A stretch of 64,000 nt of DNA from Budorcas taxicolor (Eukaryota; Chordata; Mammalia; Artiodactyla; Bovidae), in assembly GCF_023091745.1 (NCBI RefSeq), contig NC_068935.1:21311775-21375774 (forward strand), read 5' to 3'. Below the pieces are notes generated by a model. It made no database searches. It saw nothing but the letters and a program-made list of their open reading frames with translations, and was not told the origin of the DNA. Shown here piece by piece: positions 45,808 through 57,200 of the stretch. The stretch's first letter is position 1. Every line of letters starts with the position of its first letter. A program made the position numbers and the translations under genes.

Positions 45808-46085
45808 TATGATGGTGAATAATTCAGGCTCTGGAGCCATGCTGTCTAGCTTCATATCCAGCTCTACTACTGCTTGCTAACTGAATAGTGTGGCCTGATG
45901 CCAGTTACCCAATGTTTCTGGGCCTCTTTCCTCCTCAGTAGAAAGTATAGTAGAGTTACTATGGAGATAGTAACTATTGCCCTGAACTCTTGGTGTTAAA
46001 AGGATTCAATGAGTTAACACAAGGAAAGCACTTAGAACATTGCCTGGCTCATAGTTAGCACTCATCAAAATGTTAGCTATTATCC
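45808..46085 (+). mobile_element. MIR SINE, sense, nearly full length
   Basis: 'ttcaggctctggagccatg', 'agctctactactgcttgct', 'aaaggattcaatgagttaac', 'gcctggctcatagttagcac'. Confidence 0.92.
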
Positions 46086-46185
46086 TCTACCTATTCTGGG
46101 AGGCAAAGAATCCTCTTGTATATCCATAGCACAAATAGATACCTTACCTGATGCTTTCAAGGCCATTGCTATGCATCGTATAGAA

Positions 46186-46509
46186 CAGGGGTCCCCAACA
46201 ACCCCCGTTCCCACCCAGGCCACACAGCAGGAGGTGAGCGGCAAGAGAACAAGTGAAGCTTCAACTATATTTACAGCTATTCTCCATCACTCGCGTTACC
46301 ACCTGAGCTCGGCCTCCTGTCAGGATCAGTGGCAGCATTAGATTCTCATAGGAGTGTGAACCCTACCGTGAACTGCGCATGCGAGGGATCTAGATTGAGT
46401 GCTCCTTATGAGAATCATCCCGATACCATCCTCCCTCCCCCATCCATGGAAAAAGTGTCTTTCACAAAACCAGTCCCAAAACCAGTGTCAAAAAGGTTGG
46501 GAACCACTG
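46186..46509. mobile_element. hAT-type nonautonomous DNA transposon, copy 1
   Basis: Terminal inverted repeats 'caggggtccccaac' (46186) and 'ggttgggaaccactg' (ends 46509). The body has 'caggaggtgagcggcaagag' and 'gaactgcgcatgcgagggat', known from a mammal-wide family I do not name. Internal sequence not found in copies 2 and 3 is kept. Confidence 0.8.
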
Positions 46510-46579
46510 ATATAACGCAATGTGTGATGGCCTTAACTTGGGTCTGTGCATTGCCCTGCCACATTAGTGAAAACAGATG

Positions 46580-46700
46580 TGACTTCCTGAGCACTTACTA
46601 CATCTCAGGCCCTGCCCTAAACACTTTACATAACGTTATCTGGATGCTGTTGTTGTCCTCACCTACCCCATCCAAGCACAGAGAGATGAAATAACTATGT
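46580..46700 (-). mobile_element. MIR SINE fragment, antisense
   Basis: 'gagcacttactacatctcag', 'cactttacataacgttatc', 'cagagagatgaaataacta'. Confidence 0.7.
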
Positions 46701-48593
46701 AATATAAAATGTAAGTGAGATTTGTGCAAGGGGTGATTGTCACAGGCTGGGGCAACAAAGGAATGCTCTCTGGAGGATACAGAACTCTGATTTTGGATCA
46801 CAGATCCCTAGATCATTCAGATAAGCAAAGGGGAAGAGGAGGGAGAAATCCAAGTAGAGGACATCAATGAAATGGAAGGTGGACAGGACCCTAGTGTGTA
46901 TAAAGGGAAAAGACTGTTCTGACTGGTCCAGAAATCAGTAATGGACAAAGATAGGAACTCAGGCTGATAGCCTTCCCACCTCACGGATTGAGTACCTGAG
47001 CCTTGGTCCTGGAACTGCCACCAGAATCCAGAAGCAGCAATCTTTTGCTTTTCTGACCTCATCTATCCACTTTAGATGATCAGGCTTTCTAAGTCATCCC
47101 TCTGGGCTTCCCCTGCCATGGGATCCATGGCCACATGAGTGTCCAAGGCCAAAATCTCTCCTTCTCAGCAGCTCCACTGAGATTTAGCAAGATGTGTAGG
47201 CCAGGTCAGGAGATTCAGCCTTGGGAATTCAGAGCTAAAGTGGATCTATTCCCTACTTTAGGATCCCAAAGCAATTCAAATCCATGCCAGAACGTTACCC
47301 CACCCCTATTTCTGCCATCATTTAAATTTCTTGCTTCACTGCTGACCATGGCAGGGAGAACCTTTAAGAAAAATAATAGTTGCTTTTGTTACAAAACTTT
47401 GTGAATCAGTCATGTTAGACTGTTGGTAGAACCAGGAGACAGGAAGGAGAGCTGGATTTCTAAGGAAGGAGATACAGCCAAAACAAATTTTTCCAGTCCA
47501 GGAAGGGTTAATGGCAGCACAGTGTTTTATATTGCAAGCAAAATGCCAAAGAAAAGAGAAGATTCTCCCCTCCCTCCCTCCCTCCCTCCCTTCCTTTCTT
47601 CCTTCCCTTCCTTCACCTTTAAAACAGAGGATATTATAAACTGGAAGAAAAGAGAGTATCCACCTTCTTATCGCCACCCCCAACCTGCCCTCCCCCACCC
47701 CCAACACTTGACAGTTGGAGGCCCATTTTCTTGGAGTGTTGGATCTCATCTTGATGAGGACAGGCAGTGTGTGAGAATTCTATCTTCTCCTTGAGCCTGA
47801 AATGCATGCCCAGATGTTGCTATGGTAACTTGCTGGTACTCAGGCTCCCATCTACACAAGCATGATGCTTCTCTAGTGACCACCAGTTCCCTAGCTTTTA
47901 TTTTGGTTTCACCTTCTCTGGATATAAATAACATGTTGGAGTCTTAGCAGATCACAGGCTAGTCTGGGAAACATATGTACCGCCAGCAAACACAAAGGGA
48001 AGAAAAGTAAGCTAAAAATGGTCTGTAAGGTGGAAGACCTTATGTGAAACTCTGCATTAGTGAGCTATGTAACTTAGCAAGATGTTTCAGCTTTCATGAT
48101 CCCCTCATTGTCCCTTCCTAGTATACAAGGTAGGGGAGTGGGCTAGCTGATATCCAAAGGCTTTTCTCTCCCCCTAAATGATTCTGTGCATATCTTTTAG
48201 TATGCATAGAAATGTCAGTGGTAACTGTTTCTAGAAAATCAGCTGGCATCCTGAGAATTTTAGAAAGAGGTTATTTAATGAAAGGTCTGTGAAAGGAGTG
48301 GGAGAAGGGAAGTAAGTGGTGGGTCGGGGACAACTGCAAGTAGGAGACAGATGATGACTTTTTACCCTCCTGTTTGGTGGAAGAACACTCAGAGTCAGAT
48401 ACAAGTGGGAAATGGAGGCAGCCCTTCACTCCTCTGTCCTTTTTACCTTCTGGGTAGGTGGTATCTATCACATAACTCAATCTCCCAAATTTCTAGATTG
48501 CGCGAACTCAGTCTCATAAACTTTCTAGATCTCACAAACTTTCTTGCCTTTATGTAGTCCACTTTCCCCACCTGAATTCCCCACCATCTCTGC
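46701..48593. other. Unassigned 1.9-kb stretch
   Basis: No gene found. Overlapping frames at 47336-47794 come from the pyrimidine-rich run listed separately. Confidence 0.4.
47565..47614. repeat. (CCCT)n/(CTTC)n pyrimidine repeat
   Basis: About 50 bp of C/T only, with six CCCT-type units then CTTC variants. Confidence 0.95.
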
Positions 48594-48605
48594 CAACCAA
48601 ATCCT

Positions 48606-48812
48606 GTGTGTGAGTGTTAGTCACTCAGTCATATCCGACTTTTTGCAAACCCATGGACTGTAGCCTTCCAGGCTCCTCTGTCCATGGGGATTCCCCAGAT
48701 TACTGGTGTGGGTAACCATTCCCTTCTCCAGGGATCTTCCCAACTCAGGAATTGAACCCAGGTCTCCCACATTTTAGGGAGATTCTTTACCGTCTGGGCC
48801 ACCATGGAAGCC
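48606..48812 (-). mobile_element. Bov-tA SINE, antisense, with target-site duplication
   Basis: Reversed tail 'ttagtcactcagtcatatcc' to reversed head 'gggccaccatggaagc'. The 12-bp duplication caaccaaatcct lies at 48594-48605 and 48813-48824. Confidence 0.95.
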
Positions 48813-48824
48813 CAACCAAATCCT

Positions 48825-49666
48825 ACATCAATGCAAAATCTTAAGCTCCTGAGATGTCACCTCTTAATTCTTATCATAGACTGCTCCTTCATTTTAGCCA
48901 CCCTTACTTTTGTAATTTTAAATATACTCTCTTTTAAAATTTCATTACTTTCATATTGATTTTAAATATGGAGAGATGCAAAGAAGAAAACAGGAATGAG
49001 CTGTAATCTGTGTTAAATATTTTTTGGTAAAAGTAGTACCCATATAAAGGTTAGAAAAGTCAAACAATGGAAAGGTTTTACCAAATGAAAAGCAAAATTC
49101 TCTCCCAAGCTGCCCTGGTCTCTTTCCCCAAGATCACGATAAAATACTCCAAATGATATTGTCTGTAAGAAAACCAGCATTTGTTGTTCAGTTGCTAAGT
49201 CATGTCTGACTCTTTGCAACTCCATGAACTGCAGTACACTAGGCTTCCCATACAGCATACATATGTATATCTATATTACAGAGCATAATCCTTTATCCTA
49301 AACCCTGGAGGCCAGAAGTATGTTGGAATTCGAAAATTTTCAGATTTTTCATATAGTAAGATAGTGCTTGTGACATTTAGCACATCACTCCCACAGTGGG
49401 GTTGGGGAGATCAAAGACCTAGATTAGACATGTTCAATATTAAACACATTAAAGCTTGTCACACACTATTTTGAGATAAATGAAGATCACAAATAGCCAC
49501 ATGTCAGTTAATATCAGGTTCTATCCCAAATGAATTTGTGCCAAGTTTTGGGGTATGGTGGGGAATGTTCTGTTTTCAGAAGATTTAGGCTTAAGGAAAA
49601 GCAGATAAGGGATTGTCTTTTTTTTCTTTTAATTTGGTGGCACTGGGTCTTCCCTCATAGCTTAGG
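48825..49666. other. Unassigned sequence with a small SINE fragment
   Basis: 49181-49247 is a lone reversed Bov-tA/BovB tail ('ttgctaagtcatgtctgact'). The rest is unrecognised. Confidence 0.45.
49181..49247 (-). mobile_element. Bov-tA tail fragment, antisense
   Basis: 67-bp remnant matching only the tail third of Bov-tA. Confidence 0.8.
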
Positions 49667-49985
49667 GCTTCCCTCATAGCTCAGTTGGTAAAGAATCCAC
49701 CTGCAATGCAGGAGACCCCAGTTCAATTCCTGGGTCAGGAAGGTCCTCCTCTGGAGAAGTGATAGGCTACCCACTCCAGTATTCTTGGGCTTCCCTTGTG
49801 ACTCAGCTGGTAAAGAATCTGTCTTCAATGTGGGACACCTGGATTCGATCCCTGGATTGGGAAGATCCCCTGGAGAAAGGAAAGGCGACTCCAGTATTCT
49901 GGCCTAGAGAATTTCATGGACTGTATAGTCCATGGGGTCGCAAAGAGTCAGACACGACTGAGTAACTTTCACTTTCACTTTCTTT
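49667..49985 (+). mobile_element. Bov-tA SINE, head-duplicated dimer
   Basis: Two tRNA-like halves in tandem ('gcttccctcatagctcagtt' and 'gcttcccttgtgactcagct') with one tail ending 'tttcactttcactttc'. Just upstream, 'cttccctcatagct' is also repeated (49650 area). Confidence 0.92.
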
Positions 49986-50117
49986 TCCAGGTTTTACTTG
50001 TGGCATGCCAGGGTCTTAGTTGCAGCATGTGGGATCTAGTTCCCTGACCAGGGATTGAACCCAGTGCCCTGCCTTGGGAGCATAGAGTCTTAGCCACTGG
50101 ACCACCAGGGAAGTCTT
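49986..50117 (-). mobile_element. CHR-type SINE, antisense, directly abutting the Bov-tA
   Basis: 'gtgggatctagttccctgac' and reversed head 'ccactggaccaccagggaag'. Confidence 0.88.
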
Positions 50118-50170
50118 GGGGATTATCTTTATATTCATATTCATTCTCTGTCTCTGCCTCTCTCTCATAA

Positions 50171-50198
50171 TACACACACCCACACCCACCCACACCCA

Positions 50199-50233
<35 letters not shown>
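50171..50233. repeat. (CA)n/(CCCACA)n microsatellite
   Basis: An interrupted CCCACA part followed by a pure CA run to 50233. Confidence 0.95.
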
Positions 50234-50234
<1 letters not shown>

Positions 50235-51227
50235 GTACTATATACGTACTATTCTCCCCTTGCCTCCTTTTCTCCTGAATAACTTATATTAGAGGATTTT
50301 AAATTTCAGCCAATACAGATCTAACTTATTATTTTTGTTATCCCCCAATATTCCAAGGTATGGTTGCACAAATATTTACTTATCAAGTCCCCTGCTGGTG
50401 GACATCTTGGTAATATTCTGCTTTGGGATTTTGATTTTGGCTGATTTTATGTTGATGTTTGGGGGGCATTCATTGCAATTACAAAGTTGCAGGGAATATC
50501 CTTCATATTTTTTAATGAACTTTTTGCAGTCTATCTGTAGGGGAGATCCTTACCAATAGAATTCAGTACACTTTTATATGTTTGGATCTTGGGTTTTTGG
50601 ATAAATTGCAAGCTCCAAAGAACAGAGTTTGTTTCTTTAAGTTCTTTCTTATCCACCTCAGAGCTCTGACATATAGTGCTAGTAAATATTTTTTAAATAA
50701 TAAAGATAATGCAAAAGATGAGATAATGACCATGATCATGAAGGTCCTCACATAGATCTTAAAAATAATACAAAAATATGTAGCAAGAACTTGAAAATAG
50801 CATACCACTCAACCCTATAGTGCCACCTCTTAGCTGTTTTTCCCCCCTAAGGAAAGTATTTTACATGTAGATTTTTATGAATAAAAATATCAGTTGGAAC
50901 AGTAGTCATAATAGCAAACCTTTAAGAATGTCTAAACGCTGAACCCTGCTGAAGTTTGCAAAATGATATAGAGAAAATTTTAAGATCAAGCGGAGAAAAA
51001 AGCAAGGTAAAAGTTACATATACAATTCCCAGTTATCTAGAGGTATTTTAAAGGCACTGGACTAAAGTATGAACAATGTCTACATCTAGGTGGAGGGATA
51101 ATCAGAAATGTTTTTTATCTGCTTTGAAACATTTTTCTATATTATGCTTATTATATCTCTATAGGGAGTTTATGTTGCTTTGATAATTAGGACCAAGACT
51201 TTTGCCCTAAAATCAGCTAGAAGGAAA
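50234..51227. other. Unassigned sequence
   Basis: AT-rich, no gene. 50330-50480 ('aatttcagccaatacagatc', 'ggtatggttgcacaaatatt') faintly recalls an L1 3' region. Confidence 0.35.
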
Positions 51228-51468
51228 ATATCTTCATCTATTTGGGCTGCTATGACAACATACCATGGACTGGGTAGCTTGTAAATAACAGAAATGTATT
51301 TCTCACAGTTCTGGAGGCTGGGAAGCCCAAGATTAAGGTGCTGGCAGATTCAGTGTCTGGTGAGGGCCTACTTTCTAGATCAATAGACAGTGCCTTGTCT
51401 CTGTGTCTTCCACCACATGGTAGAAGGGACCAGGGCTCTCTCTGAGGTCTCTTTTATAAGGCATTAAT

Positions 51469-51586
51469 CATGGCAACCCACTCCAGTGTTCTTGCCTGGA
51501 GAATCCCAGGGATGGGGGAGCCTGGTGGGCTGCCGTCTCTGGGGTGGCACAGAGTCGGACACGACTGAAGCGACTTAGCAGCAGCA
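51469..51586 (+). mobile_element. Bov-A2 second monomer, sense
   Basis: 'cccactccagtgttcttgcc' through 'gaagcgacttagcagcagca'. The first monomer is absent. Confidence 0.92.
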
Positions 51587-51689
51587 ATCCTATTCAGGAG
51601 TGATCTGCCCTCATGACTTTATCACTTCCCAAGGGCTTCACTTCCTAATACCATCACGTGGGGTGGAGTAAGATTTCAACATATGAATT

Positions 51690-51844
51690 AAAAAAAATTA
51701 TTTATTTGGCTGTATCAGGTATTAGTTGTCCACTCAGGTTCTTTAGTTGTGGCATCTGGGATCTAGTTCTTTGAACAGGGATTGAACCTGGGGTCCTTGC
51801 ATTAGGTGCACCGAGTTTTAGCTGCTGGACCACTAGGGAAGTCC
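51690..51844 (-). mobile_element. CHR-type SINE, antisense, with perfect target-site duplication
   Basis: Reversed A-tail at left, reversed head 'ggaccactagggaagtcc' at right. The 13-bp duplication caacatatgaatt lies at 51677-51689 and 51845-51857. Confidence 0.95.
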
Positions 51845-51880
51845 CAACATATGAATTTTGAAGGGATGCACACATTTACT

Positions 51881-52260
51881 CTAAATTGGGAAGGATTGTC
51901 ATTTTCATGTCCACATGGAAGTATAGGGACATTTCTTGGTACTTACTCATACTTTCCTCCACTTGATATCCTAGAGAATTCTCTCAAGGTCCCCAGGATA
52001 CATTGCTAGCCATATAGTATGCTCTGACATGTAACTATTTTATAAGCTCCAGCCCAGGTTGAATCATGCCTTCCTCAGAAAGCCTTTTCCTCCCCATCCC
52101 TGGCTCCACACATACCTACCCTTCAGACTCATTCTAGTTTACATTAGTCAGGTTGACTACTTAATCATTTTAACAGCTTTTTCATTCTTTGTATATTTTT
52201 CATAAGGGTTGGCTGGCATCTCTCTCTCTCTCTCAGATGGTTGCCCACTTGAAGTCCCCT
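51881..52260. other. Unassigned sequence
   Basis: 52040-52200 ('ccttcctcagaaagccttttcc') resembles an L2 tail. Not firm. Confidence 0.35.
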
Positions 52261-52274
52261 AAGACCTAGGGAAG

Positions 52275-52500
52275 GGCTTTCCAGGTGGCATGGGTGATGA
52301 AGAACCTGCCTGCAATGCAGGAGACATAAGAGATGCAAGTTCAATCCCTAGGTTGCGAAGATCCCCTGGAGGAGAGCATAGCAACCCACTCCAGTATTCT
52401 TGCCTGGAGGATCCCATGGACAGAGGAGCCTGGTGGGCTACAGTCCATGGGGTCGTAAAAAAGTTGGCTGTGACTGAAGCGACTTAGCATGCACACACAC
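52275..52500 (+). mobile_element. Bov-tA SINE with target-site duplication
   Basis: Head 'ggctttccaggtggcatggg' to tail 'gaagcgacttagcatgcac' plus a CA tail. The 14-bp duplication (aagacctagggaag / aagacctggggaag) lies at 52261-52274 and 52501-52514. Confidence 0.95.
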
Positions 52501-52514
52501 AAGACCTGGGGAAG

Positions 52515-52870
52515 AGTCATGCCATTAATCAGGAGGAGGAAAGCCAAAGATGTTAACAAGAGAATCTGCCCAATTTGAGCCGTTGTCTGCCACCAGCTTT
52601 CTTCTTCCTGAGTGGTTTCAGATGGATATCTCTTTCTGGGTTCTTAATGCTTGCCTTACTTTGGGGTCTTCATAGAGTGGAGGCTATTTATAAAGCCAGG
52701 TCCAAGTAATATCCCACCTCTATCCATCCAAAATTATGTCCCCAAGCCAGTCTTCTCTTTCTTATGGCCATAACCATATTTTCCCAGCTGATTTGCATGA
52801 TTACATATTCTGACTGGTGGAAGGGGGCCTCTGATCTACATGTTCCCTATCATGTTAAACATTGATGCCT
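52515..52870. other. Unassigned sequence
   Basis: Nothing recognised. Confidence 0.4.
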
Positions 52871-53205
52871 TAGGGCTGGCAGACTACAGCATTTAAGTCT
52901 AATCTGCTAAAGCAGCCTGTTTTTGTGTGGCCTGTGAACTGCAAATTAAAAAAAAATATTTCCTAATGTTTTAAAAATAAAAAGAATAATATTTCATAAC
53001 CATAAAAATTATATGACATTTCAATTTTAGAGTGCATATATAAAATTTTATTGGAACACAACCATACCCATTAGTTTACATGAATGCTTTTGTACTATGG
53101 TGGCAGAGTTGGGTAATTGATACAGGGACTGCATGGCTTGCAAAGCCTAAAATATTTACTATCTGTCCCTGTAGAGAAACATTTGCCACCCCTTGCTGTA
53201 GTGCA
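52871..53205. mobile_element. hAT-type nonautonomous element (different family)
   Basis: Left 'gggctggcagactacagc' and right 'catttgccaccccttg' are degenerate inverted ends. The body 'attttattggaacacaacca' and 'gcctaaaatatttactatct' is diagnostic of a mammal-wide hAT-type repeat. Confidence 0.75.
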
Positions 53206-54011
53206 TTCCCATCTATTAATTGCTAGTGTTATCCCCAAATTCTATACCTGGAAAGTGCCAGACTATTGAGATAAAAGAATAAGCTTGCCTGGACATGAAG
53301 CGATAGAGAAGTTTGAGAGCACAGTGTCTATGTCGAGATGACAACCAGGCTTGCGATCATTTATGGTGCAGACTCAGCTTTGCCAAAGATTTTAAGTTTT
53401 CAAGAGAAGACAGAAAATCCAGATTTGTATGTGAACTCTCCTGGTTTATGTTGGCAAACACTGCTCAGGTCAAATATATCCTATCTGCCAGCTACCAGTT
53501 TGCAACGACTCCTTCTCAGACTTCTAACATGCAAGTTCAGATTGTAAAAGTCAGAGCCCCACATTCCACCAACCTTGCAAACCAAGGATGCAGGCAAAGG
53601 ACAAGTGAGCTCATGGTGATAGCCTGCTCCACTGCACATGCTGCAGCACTGGAGGGTGAGGACTAGAAATGAAAACAAGGAGAAAAGACCAGCATGTCCC
53701 TCTACTGCCTTATTTATGTGGCTTCTCTGGTGGCCTTAAACATCGGCGACAATTCTCTTCTTGGAACTCTCCACACTTCCTCCTCCATCGCTGGCCTGTT
53801 TTACAATTTCTTTCTCTGGCTCATCTTTTCTCGTCCATTTTCTCTCTCCCATTAAACCGGGTCCTCTCTCTCCTATCGCCACTCTTTTAGGCATCTGGGT
53901 CACAGATTCTGCCCTTGGCTGTGTTGTTCTTACAGCATCCTTCAGGTTCTACCAAGAGAGGGATAGGTTCTAGAAGGGGTTGAAATTCTTTCCTCCTTCT
54001 TTTTCTTGCAT
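53206..54011. other. Unassigned sequence with a 118-codon frame
   Basis: The frame at 53313-53666 (with a second overlapping frame at 53338-53547) is unrecognised. It has no clear splice sites or conservation evidence in one genome. Confidence 0.4.
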
Positions 54012-54226
54012 TTGCGTGCATGCTCAGTCATGTCCAACTATTTGCAACCCCATGGATGGTAGCCCACCAGGCTCCTTTGTCCATGGGATTCTTCAGGCAA
54101 GAACACTGGAGTGGGTTGTCATTTCCTCCTCCAGGGGATCTTCCTGACCCACGGATTGAACCTGCATCTATTATATCTCCTATATTGGCAGGCGGATTCT
54201 TGACCACTAAGCCACCTGGGGATCCC
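54012..54226 (-). mobile_element. Bov-tA SINE, antisense
   Basis: Reversed tail 'gctcagtcatgtccaactat' to reversed head 'ctaagccacctggggatccc'. Confidence 0.93.
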
Positions 54227-55302
54227 AGAGGGAGTTGGAAGCCCTAGTTAAACCTCTGACCTAAGATATGTCATTCAACCCAACTTTCCTAGAGAACCAA
54301 GTAGTGAATTTTAAGCCTTTTTATTAAAGTGATGTTTTGTTCCTCATTTGCCTACTCTTCTTGCAGATCTTTCCCTGCGAAATCTCATGAGGATAAAGGC
54401 TAATTGGCAACACAGAAATTTCAACATTCGCAGGTACTATAGACTATGCCATTTAAATATGAACAAAATTTCACCCCAATTCCTAACAGAAACCTTCTCT
54501 CTTCGTTGTCTTTCTTTCTCCTACTCTGTTCTATCCCAGGTTCCATGATGAACCCTTTTTCTTATGCCCACCCTTGACATGCTGCTATGACCTCAAATTT
54601 TTTCTTGCTCCTTTTCCGTTCACATTCTGTGCCTTCTTCCTACACAATCTCAGCCACTCCTGTGGCCTTAAATACAGTATCCAGGCTGATGAATCCAAAA
54701 ATCTTTATCTTTAGTCTAGATTTCTCTCCTGAGCTTCAGACTCATATATTCATCATCAGACTCATATATGCATCCTCACCTTAGCAAGGATACCCCAAAG
54801 GTACCTCCAATCAACATGTCCCCAGTTAGACCTATTATCTCTACTCCTTCCCTTCAAACCTTCTTCTCTTGAAGAATAGGGGTGTCTTACTGCATGGCAC
54901 CCCTGTTCCCCAAGACACTCAGACCAAAAACCTGGGACTCATCTCAGATTCCTTCCTCTATACCTCTCCCACATATTCAATCACTCCCTCATGTCCTGTG
55001 AATGTCACCTCCTAATTATCTCTGAAACCCACCCCTCCTCTCCATTCATATTTCTATTATTTTCCCTAGTTCTGGCACTTATTACTCATCAAAAAAGAAA
55101 AAAAAATTAACTATGGGAATAATCTGCTTCAAGTCTAACCCTTTCAATCCATCCACCAGGCTGCTGCCACAGCTATTTTTCTAAATTGCAGAGCAGGTCC
55201 TATCCCTTTCCTGCTTTAATACCTCTAACTCTGTAGAAAGCCAAGTCTAAATCCCTGTGTGTGGCATGTAAGACTCCCTGTAAGTGACTTCTGTTTGGAC
55301 CT

Positions 55303-55501
55303 GTGTGTGCTCAGTTGTGTCTGACTCTCTGCAACCTCATGTACTGTAGTCCACCAGGCTCTTCTGTCCATGGGATTTCCCAGGCAAGAGTAGTGGATTG
55401 GGTTGCCTTTTCCTACTCCAGGGGCTCTTCCTGACCCAGGATCGAACTGGCATCCACTGCATTGGAGGCGGATTCTTTACCACGGAGCCACCTGTGAAGC
55501 C
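55303..55501 (-). mobile_element. Bov-tA SINE, antisense
   Basis: Reversed tail 'gctcagttgtgtctgactct' to reversed head 'cacggagccacctgtgaagc'. Confidence 0.93.
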
Positions 55502-55540
55502 CTCTGCTTTGGACACTATTCTTCAAATATGCCCTGCCCT

Positions 55541-55852
55541 GGGACTTCCCTGGTGGTCCAGTGGTTAAGAATCCATGTGCCAATGCAGGGACTATGAGTT
55601 CAATCCATGGTCTGGAGGATTCCACATGCTGCAGAGCAACTACTCCCCTGTGCCACAACTACTGAGCCCATGCACTGCAACTGCTGAAGCTCACATGCCT
55701 AGAGCCCATTCTCCACAAAAGAGAAGCCACCCCAATGAGAAGCCCGCACACCACAACTAGAGAGTAGTCCCCACTTGCCACAACTGGAGGAAGCCCGTGC
55801 AAAGCAACAAAGACTCAGTGCAGCCATAACTAAATAAATAAATAAAAAGTTG
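55541..55852 (+). mobile_element. CHR-type SINE, full length
   Basis: Head 'gggacttccctggtggtcca', full repeated body, (AAAT)n tail. Confidence 0.94.
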
Positions 55853-55921
55853 AAAAACATTATGTCCTGCCTTAGTTGTTTTGAGCACCGTTCATTCCTC
55901 AATTCCAAATACATCATGCTA

Positions 55922-56024
55922 TTGGATTGCCCAAAAAGTTCATTCAAGTTTTTCTGTGAGATGTTATGGAAAAGCCTGAACAAACTTACGGAAAAGCTCA
56001 GATGAACTTTTTTGGCCAACCCAA
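55922..56024. mobile_element. Mariner-type MITE with TA duplication
   Basis: Inverted ends 'ttggattgcccaaaaag' and 'tttttggccaacccaa' are flanked by TA at 55920-55921 and 56025-56026. 103 bp, longer than the 36385 copy. Confidence 0.92.
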
Positions 56025-56194
56025 TATTTCTGACCTTCATGCCTTTGCCTCGAATGCCCTACTCCATACTCCCCACCTCAACAAATCCTACAGCACAGCT
56101 TGTCAGAGCTTTGCTGGGTGACAAGCTAATTAACATCTGATAGGCATTCATACTGAGATGGCTGGTGGTGACTTCTTGTCAAAAAATAATATTT

Positions 56195-56395
56195 GTGCAT
56201 ACCATGTGACAGGGATTCTTCAAAGGGTTTTCTTGTGTTAGCACAGGTAATCTTCATGATGGCTCTATGAGATAGGTACTACTGTCACTGTCATTTTCTA
56301 GAGGCATCTAAATCAACAGTTACAACAGTTCATAGGTGGTAGAGATACAAACCCAGGTCTCTGGCTCCAGAGTGTGTACTCTTAACCACAGCTCT
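56195..56395 (-). mobile_element. MIR SINE, antisense
   Basis: 'ctatgagataggtactactg', 'tggtagagatacaaacccag', 'ggctccagagtgtgtact'. Confidence 0.9.
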
Positions 56396-56424
56396 GTTGT
56401 TATCATCACCTTAATTATGTCACA

Positions 56425-56935
56425 GCTTTTGGGAAGGCTGTGTGGGCTCTTCAGTCAGAGCTTGTTGAAGCTCTGCCACTTACTAGCTATTTGACCTTGA
56501 ACAAGTGAATTATCCTCTCTGATTCTCAGCTTCCTGTTTGTAAAATAAGAATAATTTTTGTAAAGATTAAATGAGGTAATTAATAGGTGCTAGGAGAAGG
56601 CAATGACAACCCACTCCAGTACTCTTGCCTGGAAAAAATCCCATGGACGGGAGCCTGGTAGGCTGCAGTCCATGGGGTCGCAAAGAGTCAGACACGACTG
56701 AGCGACTTTCCTTTCACTTTTCACTTTCATGCACTGGAGAAGGAAATGGCAACCCACTCCGGTGTTCTTGCCTGGAGAATCCCAGGGATGGCGGAGCCTG
56801 GTGGGCTGCCGTCTATGGGGTCACACAGAGTTGACCACAGCTGAAGTGGTCACACAACTGAAGTGACTTAGGAACAGCAGCAGTGTATAGTAGTACAGAA
56901 CCTGATCCATACTAAGTCTTTAATAAATACTATCA
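56425..56935 (+). mobile_element. MIR SINE, sense, split by a Bov-A2
   Basis: 'ctgccacttactagctattt', 'gaccttgaacaagtgaat' up to 56592. The MIR end 'cctgatccatactaagtctt' follows the SINE. Confidence 0.88.
56593..56878 (+). mobile_element. Bov-A2 SINE, full dimer, sense
   Basis: Starts 'gagaaggcaatgacaaccc'. Both monomers are present. Near the end a short internal repeat 'cacagctgaagtg / cacaactgaagtg' was gained. Confidence 0.95.
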
Positions 56936-57019
56936 TTGTTGATTGTTCTAGTGAATAAAAACAATGACTCCAGTGGTGGAGATTTCAGACAGCAAAGGGA
57001 AGCATATATAGAAAAGTAG

Positions 57020-57200
57020 TTAAGAAAAGACCTTTGAATTCTAGCTCTCCCTCTTGAGAACTGAGTGATCTTAGGCAAGTTACAAAGTCTTTCTGTGTCT
57101 CAGTTTTTTCATCTATTAGATTGGGTAATAATAATCTCTATTTCTTAAGATTATTTTGAGGCTGAAATAAGTTAATAGATGTAAAACTTTTGGCACATCG
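57020..57200 (+). mobile_element. MIR SINE, sense
   Basis: 'gaattctagctctccctctt', 'gtgatcttaggcaagttac', 'tgtgtctcagttttttcatc'. Confidence 0.88.

Larger units (their letters stand above)
51228..51880 (+). mobile_element. Ancient LTR-like interspersed repeat, copy 1, split by two SINEs
   Basis: 'tttgggctgctatgacaaca', 'ctcacagttctggaggctgg', 'ctggtgagggcct', 'ttcaacatatgaatt' match the copy at 59265-59661. A common mammalian repeat, probably ERVL/MaLR LTR-type; name uncertain. Confidence 0.75.
54575..56105 (+). mobile_element. L2 LINE 3' region, sense, broken by two SINEs and a MITE
   Basis: L2 blocks at 54575-55302 ('cctgagcttcagactcatat', 'gaccaaaaacctgggactca'), 55502-55540, 55853-55919 and 56027-56105 ('ttcatgcctttgcctcgaat', 'cacctcaacaaatcctac') keep their L2 order. 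Confidence 0.78.
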
